Assembly: GCA_963205285.1 (NCBI GenBank)
Contig: CAUJJQ010000226.1
Coordinates: 1 to 5,510, forward strand
Reading direction: 5' to 3'
DNA from: Pseudomonadota bacterium
Lineage (GTDB): Bacteria > Pseudomonadota > Alphaproteobacteria > Sphingomonadales > Sphingomonadaceae
DNA length: 5,510 nucleotides
The translations under genes and the position numbers were made by a program. The notes under the pieces were generated by a model, which saw nothing but the letters and a program-made list of their open reading frames with translations, was not told where the DNA came from and did no database searches. This document shows, piece after piece, positions 1-5,510 of the stretch. How positions within the stretch are numbered: position 1 is the stretch's first letter; every line of letters begins with the position of its first letter.

Positions 1-415
1 GCCGCTGGTGCCGGCCAAGGAAATTATCGACGCGCCGATGGATTTTGACGGGTTAAAGGCCGTGGGGTCGGGGCTGGGCACAGCCGCTGTCATCGTCATG
101 GATAAATCGACCGATATTGTCCGGGCAATCTCACGCATTTCCTATTTCTACAAGCATGAAAGCTGCGGCCAATGCACGCCGTGCCGCGAAGGCACCGGCT
201 GGATGTGGCGGGTGATGGAACGGCTGCGCACCGGTGATGCGCAAAGCCATGAAATCGACACATTGTGGGAAGTGACCAAACAGGTCGAAGGCCACACGAT
301 TTGCGCGCTGGGCGACGCGGCGGCTTGGCCGATTCAAGGGTTGCTGCGCCATTTTCGACCCGAATTGGAACGGCGGATTGCCGAAAATGGCGGATTGCAG
401 GAGGCGGCGGAATAA
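1..415 (+). CDS. nuoF: NADH-quinone oxidoreductase subunit F, C-terminal part (5' end outside window)
   Basis: NuoF is the NADH- and FMN-binding subunit of complex I, in the peripheral arm on the cytoplasmic side. It oxidises NADH and passes electrons through the N3 [4Fe-4S] cluster toward NuoG. Only about the last 137 residues are present, read in the frame starting at base 2; the true start lies upstream, so the GTG at 8 is an internal Val codon. Visible family features are the [13 protein letters not shown] stretch, then [15 protein letters not shown] with three cysteine ligands (codons at 164, 173 and 182), and the fourth N3 ligand in HTICALGD (codon at 302). The [20 protein letters not shown] tail is typical of the family. 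No frameshift or premature stop is seen. The TAA stop at 413-415 shares its last A with the nuoG start codon. The FMN and NADH motifs are outside the window. Confidence 0.97.
   Translation, partial: PLVPAKEIIDAPMDFDGLKAVGSGLGTAAVIVMDKSTDIVRAISRISYFYKHESCGQCTPCREGTGWMWRVMERLRTGDAQSHEIDTLWEVTKQVEGHTICALGDAAAWPIQGLLRHFRPELERRIAENGGLQEAAE
399..404 (+). promoter_or_regulatory. Shine-Dalgarno site of nuoG
   Basis: A perfect AGGAGG lies inside the last codons of nuoF, 10 nt before the ATG at 415. It decides the nuoG start. A longer open frame reaches back to 265, but its extra 50 residues overlap nuoF and do not look like NuoG, whereas the protein from 415 begins directly with the ferredoxin-like fold. 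Confidence 0.85.
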
Positions 416-2442
416 TGCCTAAACTGACGGTCGATGGCATTGAAGTCGAAGTGCCGCAGGGCGCGACGGTGCTGCAAGCTTGTGAAGCTGCGGGCAAGGA
501 AGTGCCGCGTTTTTGCTATCATGAACGGCTCAGCATTGCCGGAAACTGCCGCATGTGCCTGGTCGAAGTGTCGCCCGGCCCGCCCAAGCCACAGGCAAGC
601 TGTGCCTTACCCGCCGCCGAGGGGCAGACAATCCGCACCGATAGCCAGATGGTCAAAAAAGCGCGCGAAGGGGTGATGGAGTTTTTGCTCATCAACCACC
701 CGCTCGACTGTCCGATCTGCGATCAGGGCGGCGAATGTGATTTGCAGGACCAATCGGTCGCTTATGGCAAGGGACATAGCCGGACGCTGGAAAATAAGCG
801 TGCGGTGACCGAAAAATATATGGGGCCGGTCATCAAAACGGTGATGACGCGCTGCATCCACTGCACCCGCTGCATCCGCTTTGCAGAGGAAGTCGCCGGA
901 ACCAACGAAATCGGTGCGCTCTATCGTGGGGAGGATATGCAGATCACCTCCTACCTCGAACAAGCAGTGCAGAGCGAATTGTCGGGCAATGGCGTTGACC
1001 TATGCCCGGTTGGCGCGCTGACCAGCCGCCCCTATGCATTTGAAGCGCGTTCATGGGAATTGACCAAGACGCACGGCATCGACGTTACCGATGCGGTGGG
1101 CAGCAATATTCGCGTCGATGCGCGTGGGCGGCAGGTGCTGCGCGTGCTGCCGCGCGTCAATGACGATGTGAACGAGGAATGGGCGCATGATAAGGCGCGC
1201 CACCATATCGACGGGCTGATGGTCCGGCGGCTTGACCAGCCCTGGCTGCGTCGTGATGGCAAATTGGTGGCGGCGAGCTGGGCGGAGGCTTTCGCCGCAA
1301 TAAGGGCGGCAGATGCAGGGGCATCAGTCGCGGCGATTGCAGGCGATATGGTCGATTGCGAAACGATGTTTGCGGCCAAGGCACTGGTGAATGCGCTGGG
1401 CAGCGACATGCTCGAAGGGCGGCAAACCGGCCTTGCTTATGATGGGACTAATCTGGCAACCGTCAATCTGAATAGCGGCATCGCGGCTGTCGAGGATGCC
1501 GATGTTATTTTGATTATCGGTAGCAATTTGCGCTGGGAAGCGCCGCTCATCAACACGCGCGTGCGCAAAGCGGTGTGGAAACGCGGGGCAAAGGCATTTG
1601 GCGTGGGGCCGGAAATTGACCTCAGCTATGATGTGGAATGGCTGGGGGGCGATGCTGCCATCCTCACCAAATTGCCCAAACATGTGACCGATGCGCTGGC
1701 AAAGGCTGGGCGCCCGTTGATCCTACTTGGCGGTGGCGGTCTGGCTGTGCCCGGTGTCCATGGCGCGGCGCTGGCGATTGCCAAAGCGGCCAATGTCGTG
1801 CGCGAAGATTGGCACGGATTTGGCGTTGTCCATATGGCGGCGAGCCGGATGGGCGGGCTAATGCTGAATTATGCGCAAAGCGGCGGTATTGCCGACATCA
1901 TTTCCGCAAAGCCCAAATTGGCCTTCTTCCTCGGCGCGGATGAGGTGGATTTTTCGGCCTTTGCCGACAGTCTGAAAGTGTATGTCGGCCACCATGGCGA
2001 CAAGGGTGCGCACGCGGCCGATGTCATCCTGCCCGCTGCGGCGTGGAGCGAAAAGCCCGGCACCTATGTCAACACCGAAGGGCGCGTCCAGCGCAGCGAA
2101 CGCGCGGTTTTCCCGCCGGGCGACGCGCGGGAGGATTGGTCGATTTTTCGCGCCCTTGCCGATGTTTTGGGCGTGCGCCTTGGCTTTGACAGCTTTGATG
2201 GGTGCCGCATGGCGATGGAAGCAGCCGTTCCGGCGCTGGGCCATGTCGATGTTCGCGCCGATTACGGCTGGCCCAAGGAAGCGAAGGACTGGCCCAAGCT
2301 GGACGCCAAGCCCAAGGGTGAAATATCCTACCCGATCAAGGATTTTTACCTGACCAACGCCATCGCGCGGGCCAGTGAAACGATGCAGCGCTGTTCGGCG
2401 GAATTGCTGCATGGTGAAGTGTTTGCGGAGGCAGCCGAATGA
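415..2442 (+). CDS. nuoG: NADH-quinone oxidoreductase subunit G (iron-sulfur subunit)
   Basis: This 675-residue protein is the large peripheral-arm subunit that carries electrons from NuoF to NuoI. Residues 1 to about 75 form a [2Fe-2S] ferredoxin domain with N1b ligands C34, C45, C48 and C63. Next is the His-Cys segment [15 protein letters not shown], with N5 ligands H95, C99, C102 and C108. The N4 ligands are C147, C150 and C153 in CIHCTRC, plus C197 in DLCPVGAL. Residues from about 215 onward match the molybdopterin-oxidoreductase fold, which in complex I is a structural relic without cofactor. The CxxCxxxC group that would bind the extra N7 cluster (seen in E. coli and Thermus) is absent, as in Paracoccus and mitochondria. 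Length is normal for alphaproteobacteria. The C-terminal part (about 610-635) has a short Lys/Trp/Pro-rich linker before the recognisable [14 protein letters not shown] stretch. The start overlaps the nuoF stop by 1 nt and the stop overlaps nuoH by 4 nt, which suggests translational coupling. Confidence 0.98.
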   Translation: MPKLTVDGIEVEVPQGATVLQACEAAGKEVPRFCYHERLSIAGNCRMCLVEVSPGPPKPQASCALPAAEGQTIRTDSQMVKKAREGVMEFLLINHPLDCPICDQGGECDLQDQSVAYGKGHSRTLENKRAVTEKYMGPVIKTVMTRCIHCTRCIRFAEEVAGTNEIGALYRGEDMQITSYLEQAVQSELSGNGVDLCPVGALTSRPYAFEARSWELTKTHGIDVTDAVGSNIRVDARGRQVLRVLPRVNDDVNEEWAHDKARHHIDGLMVRRLDQPWLRRDGKLVAASWAEAFAAIRAADAGASVAAIAGDMVDCETMFAAKALVNALGSDMLEGRQTGLAYDGTNLATVNLNSGIAAVEDADVILIIGSNLRWEAPLINTRVRKAVWKRGAKAFGVGPEIDLSYDVEWLGGDAAILTKLPKHVTDALAKAGRPLILLGGGGLAVPGVHGAALAIAKAANVVREDWHGFGVVHMAASRMGGLMLNYAQSGGIADIISAKPKLAFFLGADEVDFSAFADSLKVYVGHHGDKGAHAADVILPAAAWSEKPGTYVNTEGRVQRSERAVFPPGDAREDWSIFRALADVLGVRLGFDSFDGCRMAMEAAVPALGHVDVRADYGWPKEAKDWPKLDAKPKGEISYPIKDFYLTNAIARASETMQRCSAELLHGEVFAEAAE

Positions 2443-3485
2443 CCGCGTGGTTCCAATCAACCTTTTTGGGGGTGGAATTGGGCTGGTTTGTCGCCACGCT
2501 CATCCTCATCTTGATGATTGCCCTGCCGCTGATGCTGGCGGTGGCGATGATCATTTATGCCGACCGTAAAATCTGGGCGGCGATGGCGCTGCGGCGCGGC
2601 CCGAATGTCGTTGGCCCCTTTGGCTTGCTGCAAAGCTTTGCCGATGGTTTGAAGGTGTTTCTGCAGGAAACAATCATCCCGTCGGGTGCCAACAAAATCT
2701 TGTTCCTGATCGCCCCGATCATCACCTTTACCGTTGCACAAATGGCGTGGGCGGTCATCCCCTTTGGGTCGCAACAGGTGCTGGCCGACATCAACGTCGG
2801 GCTGCTCTACATCCTCGCCATATCCTCACTCGGCGTTTATGGCGTGGTGATTTCGGGCTGGGCATCCAATTCAAAATACCCGTTTTTTAGCGCGTTACGC
2901 GCCGCAGCGCAGATGATCAGCTATGAAGTGTCGATCGGCTTTGTGCTCATTTCGGTGGTGCTGATGGCGGACAGTTTCAACCTGTCGACCATCGTTTTGG
3001 CGCAAAAAGGCCATGTATTGGGCATCATCAACGGCTTTGGGTTCAACCCGATGCTGCTCCCCATGGCGGTGGTGTTCCTGATTTCCGCGATGGCGGAAAC
3101 AGCGCGCACGCCGTTCGACCTGACCGAAGCTGAAAGCGAATTGGTTGCCGGCTATCAGACCGAATATAGTTCGATGAGCTTTGCGCTGTTCTGGCTCGGC
3201 GAATATGCCAATGTCATCCTGATGTGCGCGCTCAACGCCGTGCTTTTCTGGGGTGGTTGGCTGCCGCCGATTGATTGGGCACCGCTCTATGTCGTGCCGG
3301 GGATGATCTGGTTCTTCCTCAAAATCGGCTTCTTCTTTTTCGTCTTTAGCTGGGTGAAGGCGACGGTGCCGCGCTATCGTTATGACCAGTTGATGCGTCT
3401 GGGCTGGAAAATTTTCCTGCCGCTGTCGCTGTTTTGGGTGTTTCTGGTGTCGGGCTTTCTGATGCTGACGAGGTATGGGGCATGA
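2439..3485 (+). CDS. nuoH: NADH-quinone oxidoreductase subunit H (quinone-site membrane subunit)
   Basis: NuoH (ND1 homologue, 348 residues) is the inner-membrane subunit that joins the peripheral and membrane arms and forms much of the quinone cavity and the first part of the proton path. About eight hydrophobic segments are visible, near residues 14-40, 87-107, 120-140, 163-180, 202-220, 250-272, 282-304 and 325-345. The first cytoplasmic loop has the family signature [17 protein letters not shown] (about 40-56) followed by [14 protein letters not shown]. The acidic SYEVSIG segment carries E163. The long conserved loop [20 protein letters not shown] (about 219-238) carries E220, R223, D227, E230 and E232, part of the quinone-site E-channel in solved structures. 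The ATG lies in an ATGA overlap with the nuoG stop, and a GGAG at 2427-2430 sits 8 nt upstream. Length is usual for alphaproteobacteria, and no oddity is seen in the coding sequence. Confidence 0.98.
   Translation: MTAWFQSTFLGVELGWFVATLILILMIALPLMLAVAMIIYADRKIWAAMALRRGPNVVGPFGLLQSFADGLKVFLQETIIPSGANKILFLIAPIITFTVAQMAWAVIPFGSQQVLADINVGLLYILAISSLGVYGVVISGWASNSKYPFFSALRAAAQMISYEVSIGFVLISVVLMADSFNLSTIVLAQKGHVLGIINGFGFNPMLLPMAVVFLISAMAETARTPFDLTEAESELVAGYQTEYSSMSFALFWLGEYANVILMCALNAVLFWGGWLPPIDWAPLYVVPGMIWFFLKIGFFFFVFSWVKATVPRYRYDQLMRLGWKIFLPLSLFWVFLVSGFLMLTRYGA
3470..3473 (+). promoter_or_regulatory. Shine-Dalgarno site of nuoI
   Basis: A GAGG inside the last codons of nuoH ends 8 nt before the ATG at 3482. 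It supports that start over the in-frame ATG at 3434, which would add 16 residues lying wholly inside nuoH and unlike any NuoI N-terminus I know. The ATG at 3482 also forms the ATGA overlap used at two other junctions here. Confidence 0.7.
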
Positions 3486-3967
3486 GTGTCGCGCAGTTCA
3501 TCAAAAACTGGACGCTGTGGGAATTTATCGTCGCCCATGCGTTGACTTTGAAATATTTTTTCAAGGCCAAGGCAACGATCAACTACCCCTTTGAAAAAAA
3601 CCCGCTGTCGCCGCGTTTTCGCGGTGAACATGCGCTGCGCCGTTACCCCAACGGCGAAGAACGCTGCATCGCGTGCAAGCTGTGCGAGGCGATTTGCCCC
3701 GCGCAAGCAATTACGATTGAGGCGGAACCGCGCGATGATGGCTCACGCCGCACCACCCGGTATGACATCGACATGACCAAATGCATTTACTGCGGCTTTT
3801 GCCAGGAAGCCTGCCCGGTCGATGCGATTGTCGAGGGTCCGAATTTTGAATTTGCCACCGAAACGCGGGAGGAATTGCTTTATGACAAGGCCAAATTGCT
3901 CGCCAACGGGGACAAATGGGAACGCGCAATTGCGGCAAATATTGCCGCTGATGCGCCCTATCGATAG
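3482..3967 (+). CDS. nuoI: NADH-quinone oxidoreductase subunit I (2x[4Fe-4S] ferredoxin-type)
   Basis: NuoI (TYKY/NDUFS8 homologue, 161 residues) holds clusters N6a and N6b and passes electrons to N2 at the quinone site. It sits in the peripheral arm against the membrane. An amphipathic N-terminal stretch (about 10-30) is followed by the highly conserved [16 protein letters not shown] block (about 35-50). Two ferredoxin motifs follow: [11 protein letters not shown] (C62, C65, C68, C72) and [11 protein letters not shown] (C101, C104, C107, C111), each closed by a Pro. In the family the fourth Cys of each motif ligates the other cluster. All eight ligands are present and the length matches the usual 160-163 residues. 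The C-terminal part contains the expected [17 protein letters not shown] segment. The start overlaps nuoH by 4 nt, and 12 nt separate the stop from nuoJ. The stop codon lies inside a perfect palindrome, and an in-phase A AAA AAC heptamer lies at codons 38-40 (both listed separately). Confidence 0.98.
   Translation: MSVAQFIKNWTLWEFIVAHALTLKYFFKAKATINYPFEKNPLSPRFRGEHALRRYPNGEERCIACKLCEAICPAQAITIEAEPRDDGSRRTTRYDIDMTKCIYCGFCQEACPVDAIVEGPNFEFATETREELLYDKAKLLANGDKWERAIAANIAADAPYR
3595..3627 (+). other. Possible -1 frameshift-like element inside nuoI (speculative)
   Basis: A AAA AAC at 3595-3601 is in the phase required for tandem -1 slippage (codons AAA at 3596 and AAC at 3599). After a 6-nt spacer a stem-loop can form: TCGCCGCG at 3608-3615 pairs with CGCGGTGA at 3620-3627 around a TTTT loop, giving eight pairs including one G-U. 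In the -1 frame a TGA comes at 3625-3627, so slippage would give a protein of about 48 residues with no cluster ligands. The heptamer encodes the conserved Lys-Asn of the NuoI FEKN block, and A AAA AAC is reported as a weaker slip site in bacteria than A AAA AAG. Chance is the simplest reading. Confidence 0.12.
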
Positions 3968-3972
3968 GGCGC
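3953..3972 (+). repeat. Perfect 20-bp palindrome over the nuoI stop codon
   Basis: The arm GCGCCCTATC (3953-3962) is followed immediately by its exact reverse complement GATAGGGCGC (3963-3972). In RNA this gives an 8-bp stem, with six G-C pairs at its base, closed by a UCGA tetraloop. A U-G wobble at 3952/3973 could extend it. It contains the nuoI stop (TAG, 3965-3967) and ends 7 nt before the nuoJ ATG. No T-run follows, so it is not an intrinsic terminator. Possible roles are protection of upstream mRNA from 3' decay, a brake on nuoJ initiation that translating ribosomes relieve, or none. Confidence 0.8.
3966..3969 (+). promoter_or_regulatory. Weak, occluded Shine-Dalgarno-like site of nuoJ
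   Basis: AGGG ending 10 nt before the ATG at 3980 is the only purine-rich SD candidate for nuoJ. It overlaps the nuoI stop codon and lies in the 3' arm of the 20-bp palindrome, so it would be base-paired if the hairpin forms. Ribosomes finishing nuoI would open it, which suggests translational coupling. The function is inferred from position only. Confidence 0.4.
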
Positions 3973-3979
3973 GGCCGAT

Positions 3980-4591
3980 ATGATGCAGATTATCGCCTTT
4001 TACCTGTTCGAAACGATCCTGATCGCCTCGGGTGCGCTCACCATTTTGGCGCGCAACCCAGTGCACAGCGTCTTGTGGCTCATCCTCGCCTTTTTCAACG
4101 CAGCCGGGCTGATGTTGCTGCTGGGCGCCGAATTCATCGCCATGTTGCTGGTGATTGTTTATGTCGGCGCGGTTGCGGTGCTGTTCCTGTTCGTGGTCAT
4201 GATGCTCGACGTTGATTTTGCAGCATTGCGCAGCGGCTTTGTTCGTTATCTGCCATTTGGTGCATTATTGGCGGTGGTGTTGGCGGCTGAAATGCTGTTC
4301 GCAGTCGGCTCATGGCAGGCGGGCGGCGTCCAATTGGCGGGCCGCATCGCCCCGGTGCATAGTGCGGCGAGCAACATCCAGCAGATAGGCGAGTTGCTGT
4401 ATACACGCTATATTTTCCTGTTTGAAGCAGCGGGCATCATCCTGCTGGTCGCCATGATTGGGGCCATCGTGCTCACCAACCGGCCGCGCAGCGGTGTGCG
4501 GCGACAAAATGTCGCGGCGCAAAACGCCCGCCGTCCCAAGGATGCGACGCGTCTTGTCAACCAGCCGGTCGGGCAGGGGGTGGAATTATGA
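3980..4591 (+). CDS. nuoJ: NADH-quinone oxidoreductase subunit J (membrane subunit)
   Basis: NuoJ (ND6 homologue, 203 residues) is an inner-membrane subunit between NuoH and NuoK/NuoN. In complex I structures its third helix contains the pi-bulge that rearranges during coupling of quinone chemistry to proton transfer. Five hydrophobic helices are seen at about residues 3-23, 28-49, 52-75, 90-110 and 144-166. The most conserved stretch is helix 3, [20 protein letters not shown], preceded by E51 and ending in the MLD of the family. A basic, hydrophilic tail (about 167-203, with the [10 protein letters not shown] segment) follows the last helix, as is usual in alphaproteobacteria. Two adjacent ATGs (3980 and 3983) are possible starts; I chose the first, but the difference is one residue. 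The gene begins 12 nt after the nuoI stop with a weak ribosome site inside a palindrome, and its stop overlaps nuoK by 4 nt. Confidence 0.97.
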   Translation: MMQIIAFYLFETILIASGALTILARNPVHSVLWLILAFFNAAGLMLLLGAEFIAMLLVIVYVGAVAVLFLFVVMMLDVDFAALRSGFVRYLPFGALLAVVLAAEMLFAVGSWQAGGVQLAGRIAPVHSAASNIQQIGELLYTRYIFLFEAAGIILLVAMIGAIVLTNRPRSGVRRQNVAAQNARRPKDATRLVNQPVGQGVEL

Positions 4592-4893
4592 TCGGGCTTG
4601 CCCATTATCTGACAGTCAGCACGATTTTGTTCGTGCTGGGCGTGCTCGGCATCTTCATCAACCGCAAGAATATCATCATCATTTTGATGGCGATTGAACT
4701 GATCTTACTGTCGGTGAACATCAACCTCGTCGCGTTCAGCCACTTTTTGGGTGATTTGGCGGGTCAGGTTTTTGCGATGTTCGTATTGACGGTTGCGGCG
4801 GGCGAGGCGGCAATCGGGCTTGCCATTTTGGTCATTTATTTCCGTGGGCGCGGCACCATCGCTGTCGATGACGCCAACCAGATGAAGGGCTGA
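4588..4893 (+). CDS. nuoK: NADH-quinone oxidoreductase subunit K (membrane subunit)
   Basis: NuoK (ND4L homologue, 101 residues, the standard length) is a small three-helix inner-membrane protein next to NuoJ and the antiporter-like subunits. Hydrophobic helices are at about residues 3-23, 29-50 and 58-84. The two buried glutamates essential for proton translocation in the family are present: E37 in [12 protein letters not shown] and E73 in [12 protein letters not shown]. The short loop between helices 1 and 2 has the typical NRKN. The start is fixed by the ATGA overlap with the nuoJ stop and by an AGGGGG at 4575-4580, 7 nt upstream. The stop is followed after 7 nt by nuoL. Nothing is unusual. 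Confidence 0.98.
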   Translation: MIGLAHYLTVSTILFVLGVLGIFINRKNIIIILMAIELILLSVNINLVAFSHFLGDLAGQVFAMFVLTVAAGEAAIGLAILVIYFRGRGTIAVDDANQMKG

Positions 4894-4900
4894 CGCGCCG

Positions 4901-5510
4901 ATGATTAGCTATATTGTCTTTCTGCCTTTGCTCGCCGCGATTGTCGCGGGGCTGGGCGGTCGCTTCATCGGTAATTTTGCCGCAAAATTGGTGACGACGG
5001 GTGCACTGTTTGCCGCTTGCGCGATGAGCTGGCCAATTTTCATCAGCTTTTTGGCCGGTCATGCGACGCCGGGTGTCACGCCAATGTTGCACTGGCTGTC
5101 GTCGGGCGATCTGGTGTTTGATTGGGCGCTGCGCGTCGATACGCTGACCGCGGTCATGCTGGTGGTGGTGACCAGCGTTTCTGCGCTCGTCCACCTGTAT
5201 AGCTGGGGCTATATGGCCGAAGACCCCAGTCAGCCGCGCTTTTTCGCTTATTTGTCGCTGTTCACCTTTGCGATGTTGATGCTGGTGACCGCCGACAATC
5301 TGGTGCAGATGTTCTTTGGCTGGGAAGGGGTGGGGCTTGCGTCATACCTGCTCATCGGATTTTGGTATCATAAGCCGTCGGCCAATGCGGCGGCGATAAA
5401 GGCTTTCGTCGTCAATCGTGTCGGTGACCTTGGCTTTATGCTGGGGATTTTCGGGACATTTTTGGTGTTCCGCACGGTTTCGATCCCCGAAATCCTCGCC
5501 GCCGCGCCAG
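4901..5510 (+). CDS. nuoL: NADH-quinone oxidoreductase subunit L, N-terminal part (3' end outside window)
   Basis: NuoL (ND5 homologue) is the distal antiporter-like subunit of the membrane arm, related to Mrp Na+/H+ antiporters. Full-length members have more than 600 residues; the first 203 are here, with the frame still open at the window end. Hydrophobic helices are visible at about 1-20, 29-52, 80-102, 113-132, 134-155 and 165-190. The diagnostic segment [19 protein letters not shown] (about 138-156) includes E142, equivalent to the essential TM5 glutamate (E144 in E. coli). It is followed by [20 protein letters not shown], with K168, R173 and D176. Earlier come [18 protein letters not shown] and [11 protein letters not shown], both typical of NuoL rather than NuoM or NuoN. 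The start ATG lies 7 nt after the nuoK stop, with GAAGGG at 4884-4889 (11 nt upstream) as a rather distant ribosome site. The lysine channel and the long lateral helix are beyond the window. Confidence 0.97.
   Translation, partial: MISYIVFLPLLAAIVAGLGGRFIGNFAAKLVTTGALFAACAMSWPIFISFLAGHATPGVTPMLHWLSSGDLVFDWALRVDTLTAVMLVVVTSVSALVHLYSWGYMAEDPSQPRFFAYLSLFTFAMLMLVTADNLVQMFFGWEGVGLASYLLIGFWYHKPSANAAAIKAFVVNRVGDLGFMLGIFGTFLVFRTVSIPEILAAAP

Noticed and set aside
265..414. N-terminal extension of the nuoG reading frame
   Set aside because: It overlaps the conserved C-terminus of nuoF. The ATG at 415 has a perfect AGGAGG and starts the protein at the usual ferredoxin fold.
655..660. A6 run in nuoG as a possible slip site
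   Set aside because: The phase (C AAA AAA G) does not match an X XXY YYZ heptamer, and the Lys-Lys codons are ordinary here.
1858..2460. 200-codon open frame on the - strand
   Set aside because: It lies fully antisense to conserved nuoG coding sequence, has no recognisable motif, and is explained by codon bias in GC-rich DNA.
3434..3481. Longer nuoI reading frame starting at 3434
   Set aside because: The extra 16 residues are out-of-frame nuoH sequence. The ATG at 3482 has a ribosome site and gives the usual family length.
3548..3564. AT-rich inverted repeat TTGAAA/TTTCAA with a T6 run inside early nuoI
   Set aside because: The stem is short and weak, the T-run lies within the loop and 3' arm rather than after the stem, and the codons encode the normal LKYFFKA stretch. 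It is not a terminator.
1..5510. Mobile element, CRISPR array, tRNA, riboswitch or novel accessory system
   Set aside because: Genes cover nearly the whole window with only 7- and 12-nt spacers. No array-like repeats, transposase motifs or RNA gene signatures were seen by eye.

Overview
The window is a contiguous piece of a bacterial nuo operon, which encodes the proton-pumping NADH:ubiquinone oxidoreductase (respiratory complex I, NDH-1). All seven genes are on the + strand, in the order nuoF (3' part), nuoG, nuoH, nuoI, nuoJ, nuoK, nuoL (5' part). The protein sequences look alphaproteobacterial. NuoG is of the short type without N7-cluster cysteines, as in Paracoccus and mitochondria. NuoI has the alphaproteobacterial/mitochondrial N-terminal region, and the sequence is moderately GC-rich. 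From general familiarity with the NuoG, NuoI and NuoK sequences I favour Sphingomonadales (a Sphingorhabdus- or Sphingopyxis-like organism), but no search was run and the rank is an inference.

Layout: positions 1-415 hold the C-terminal end of NuoF with the N3 [4Fe-4S] ligands. Positions 415-2442 hold NuoG, with three iron-sulfur clusters and a degenerate molybdopterin-oxidoreductase domain. Positions 2439-3485 hold NuoH, the membrane subunit at the quinone site. Positions 3482-3967 hold NuoI, a two-cluster ferredoxin-type subunit. Positions 3980-4591 hold NuoJ, 4588-4893 NuoK, and 4901 to the window end the first 203 residues of NuoL, the distal antiporter-like subunit. The genes are packed: nuoF/nuoG overlap by 1 nt, three junctions (G/H, H/I, J/K) overlap by 4 nt (ATGA), and only the I/J (12 nt) and K/L (7 nt) junctions have spacers. 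There is no gap of 300 bases. I see no promoter, intrinsic terminator, RNA gene, mobile element or CRISPR array.

The genes work as one machine. NuoF takes electrons from NADH via FMN to N3. NuoG (N1b, N4, N5) and NuoI (N6a, N6b) pass them on toward the quinone cavity formed partly by NuoH. NuoH, NuoJ, NuoK and NuoL carry the charged residues of the proton path through the membrane arm.

This is essentially a conserved housekeeping locus and I found no undescribed system. Two small nucleotide-level structures stand out, both in or next to nuoI. One is a perfect 20-bp palindrome over the nuoI stop codon that covers the only Shine-Dalgarno-like sequence of nuoJ. The other is an in-phase A AAA AAC heptamer followed after 6 nt by a stem-loop, matching the geometry of a -1 frameshift signal; chance is the more likely explanation.
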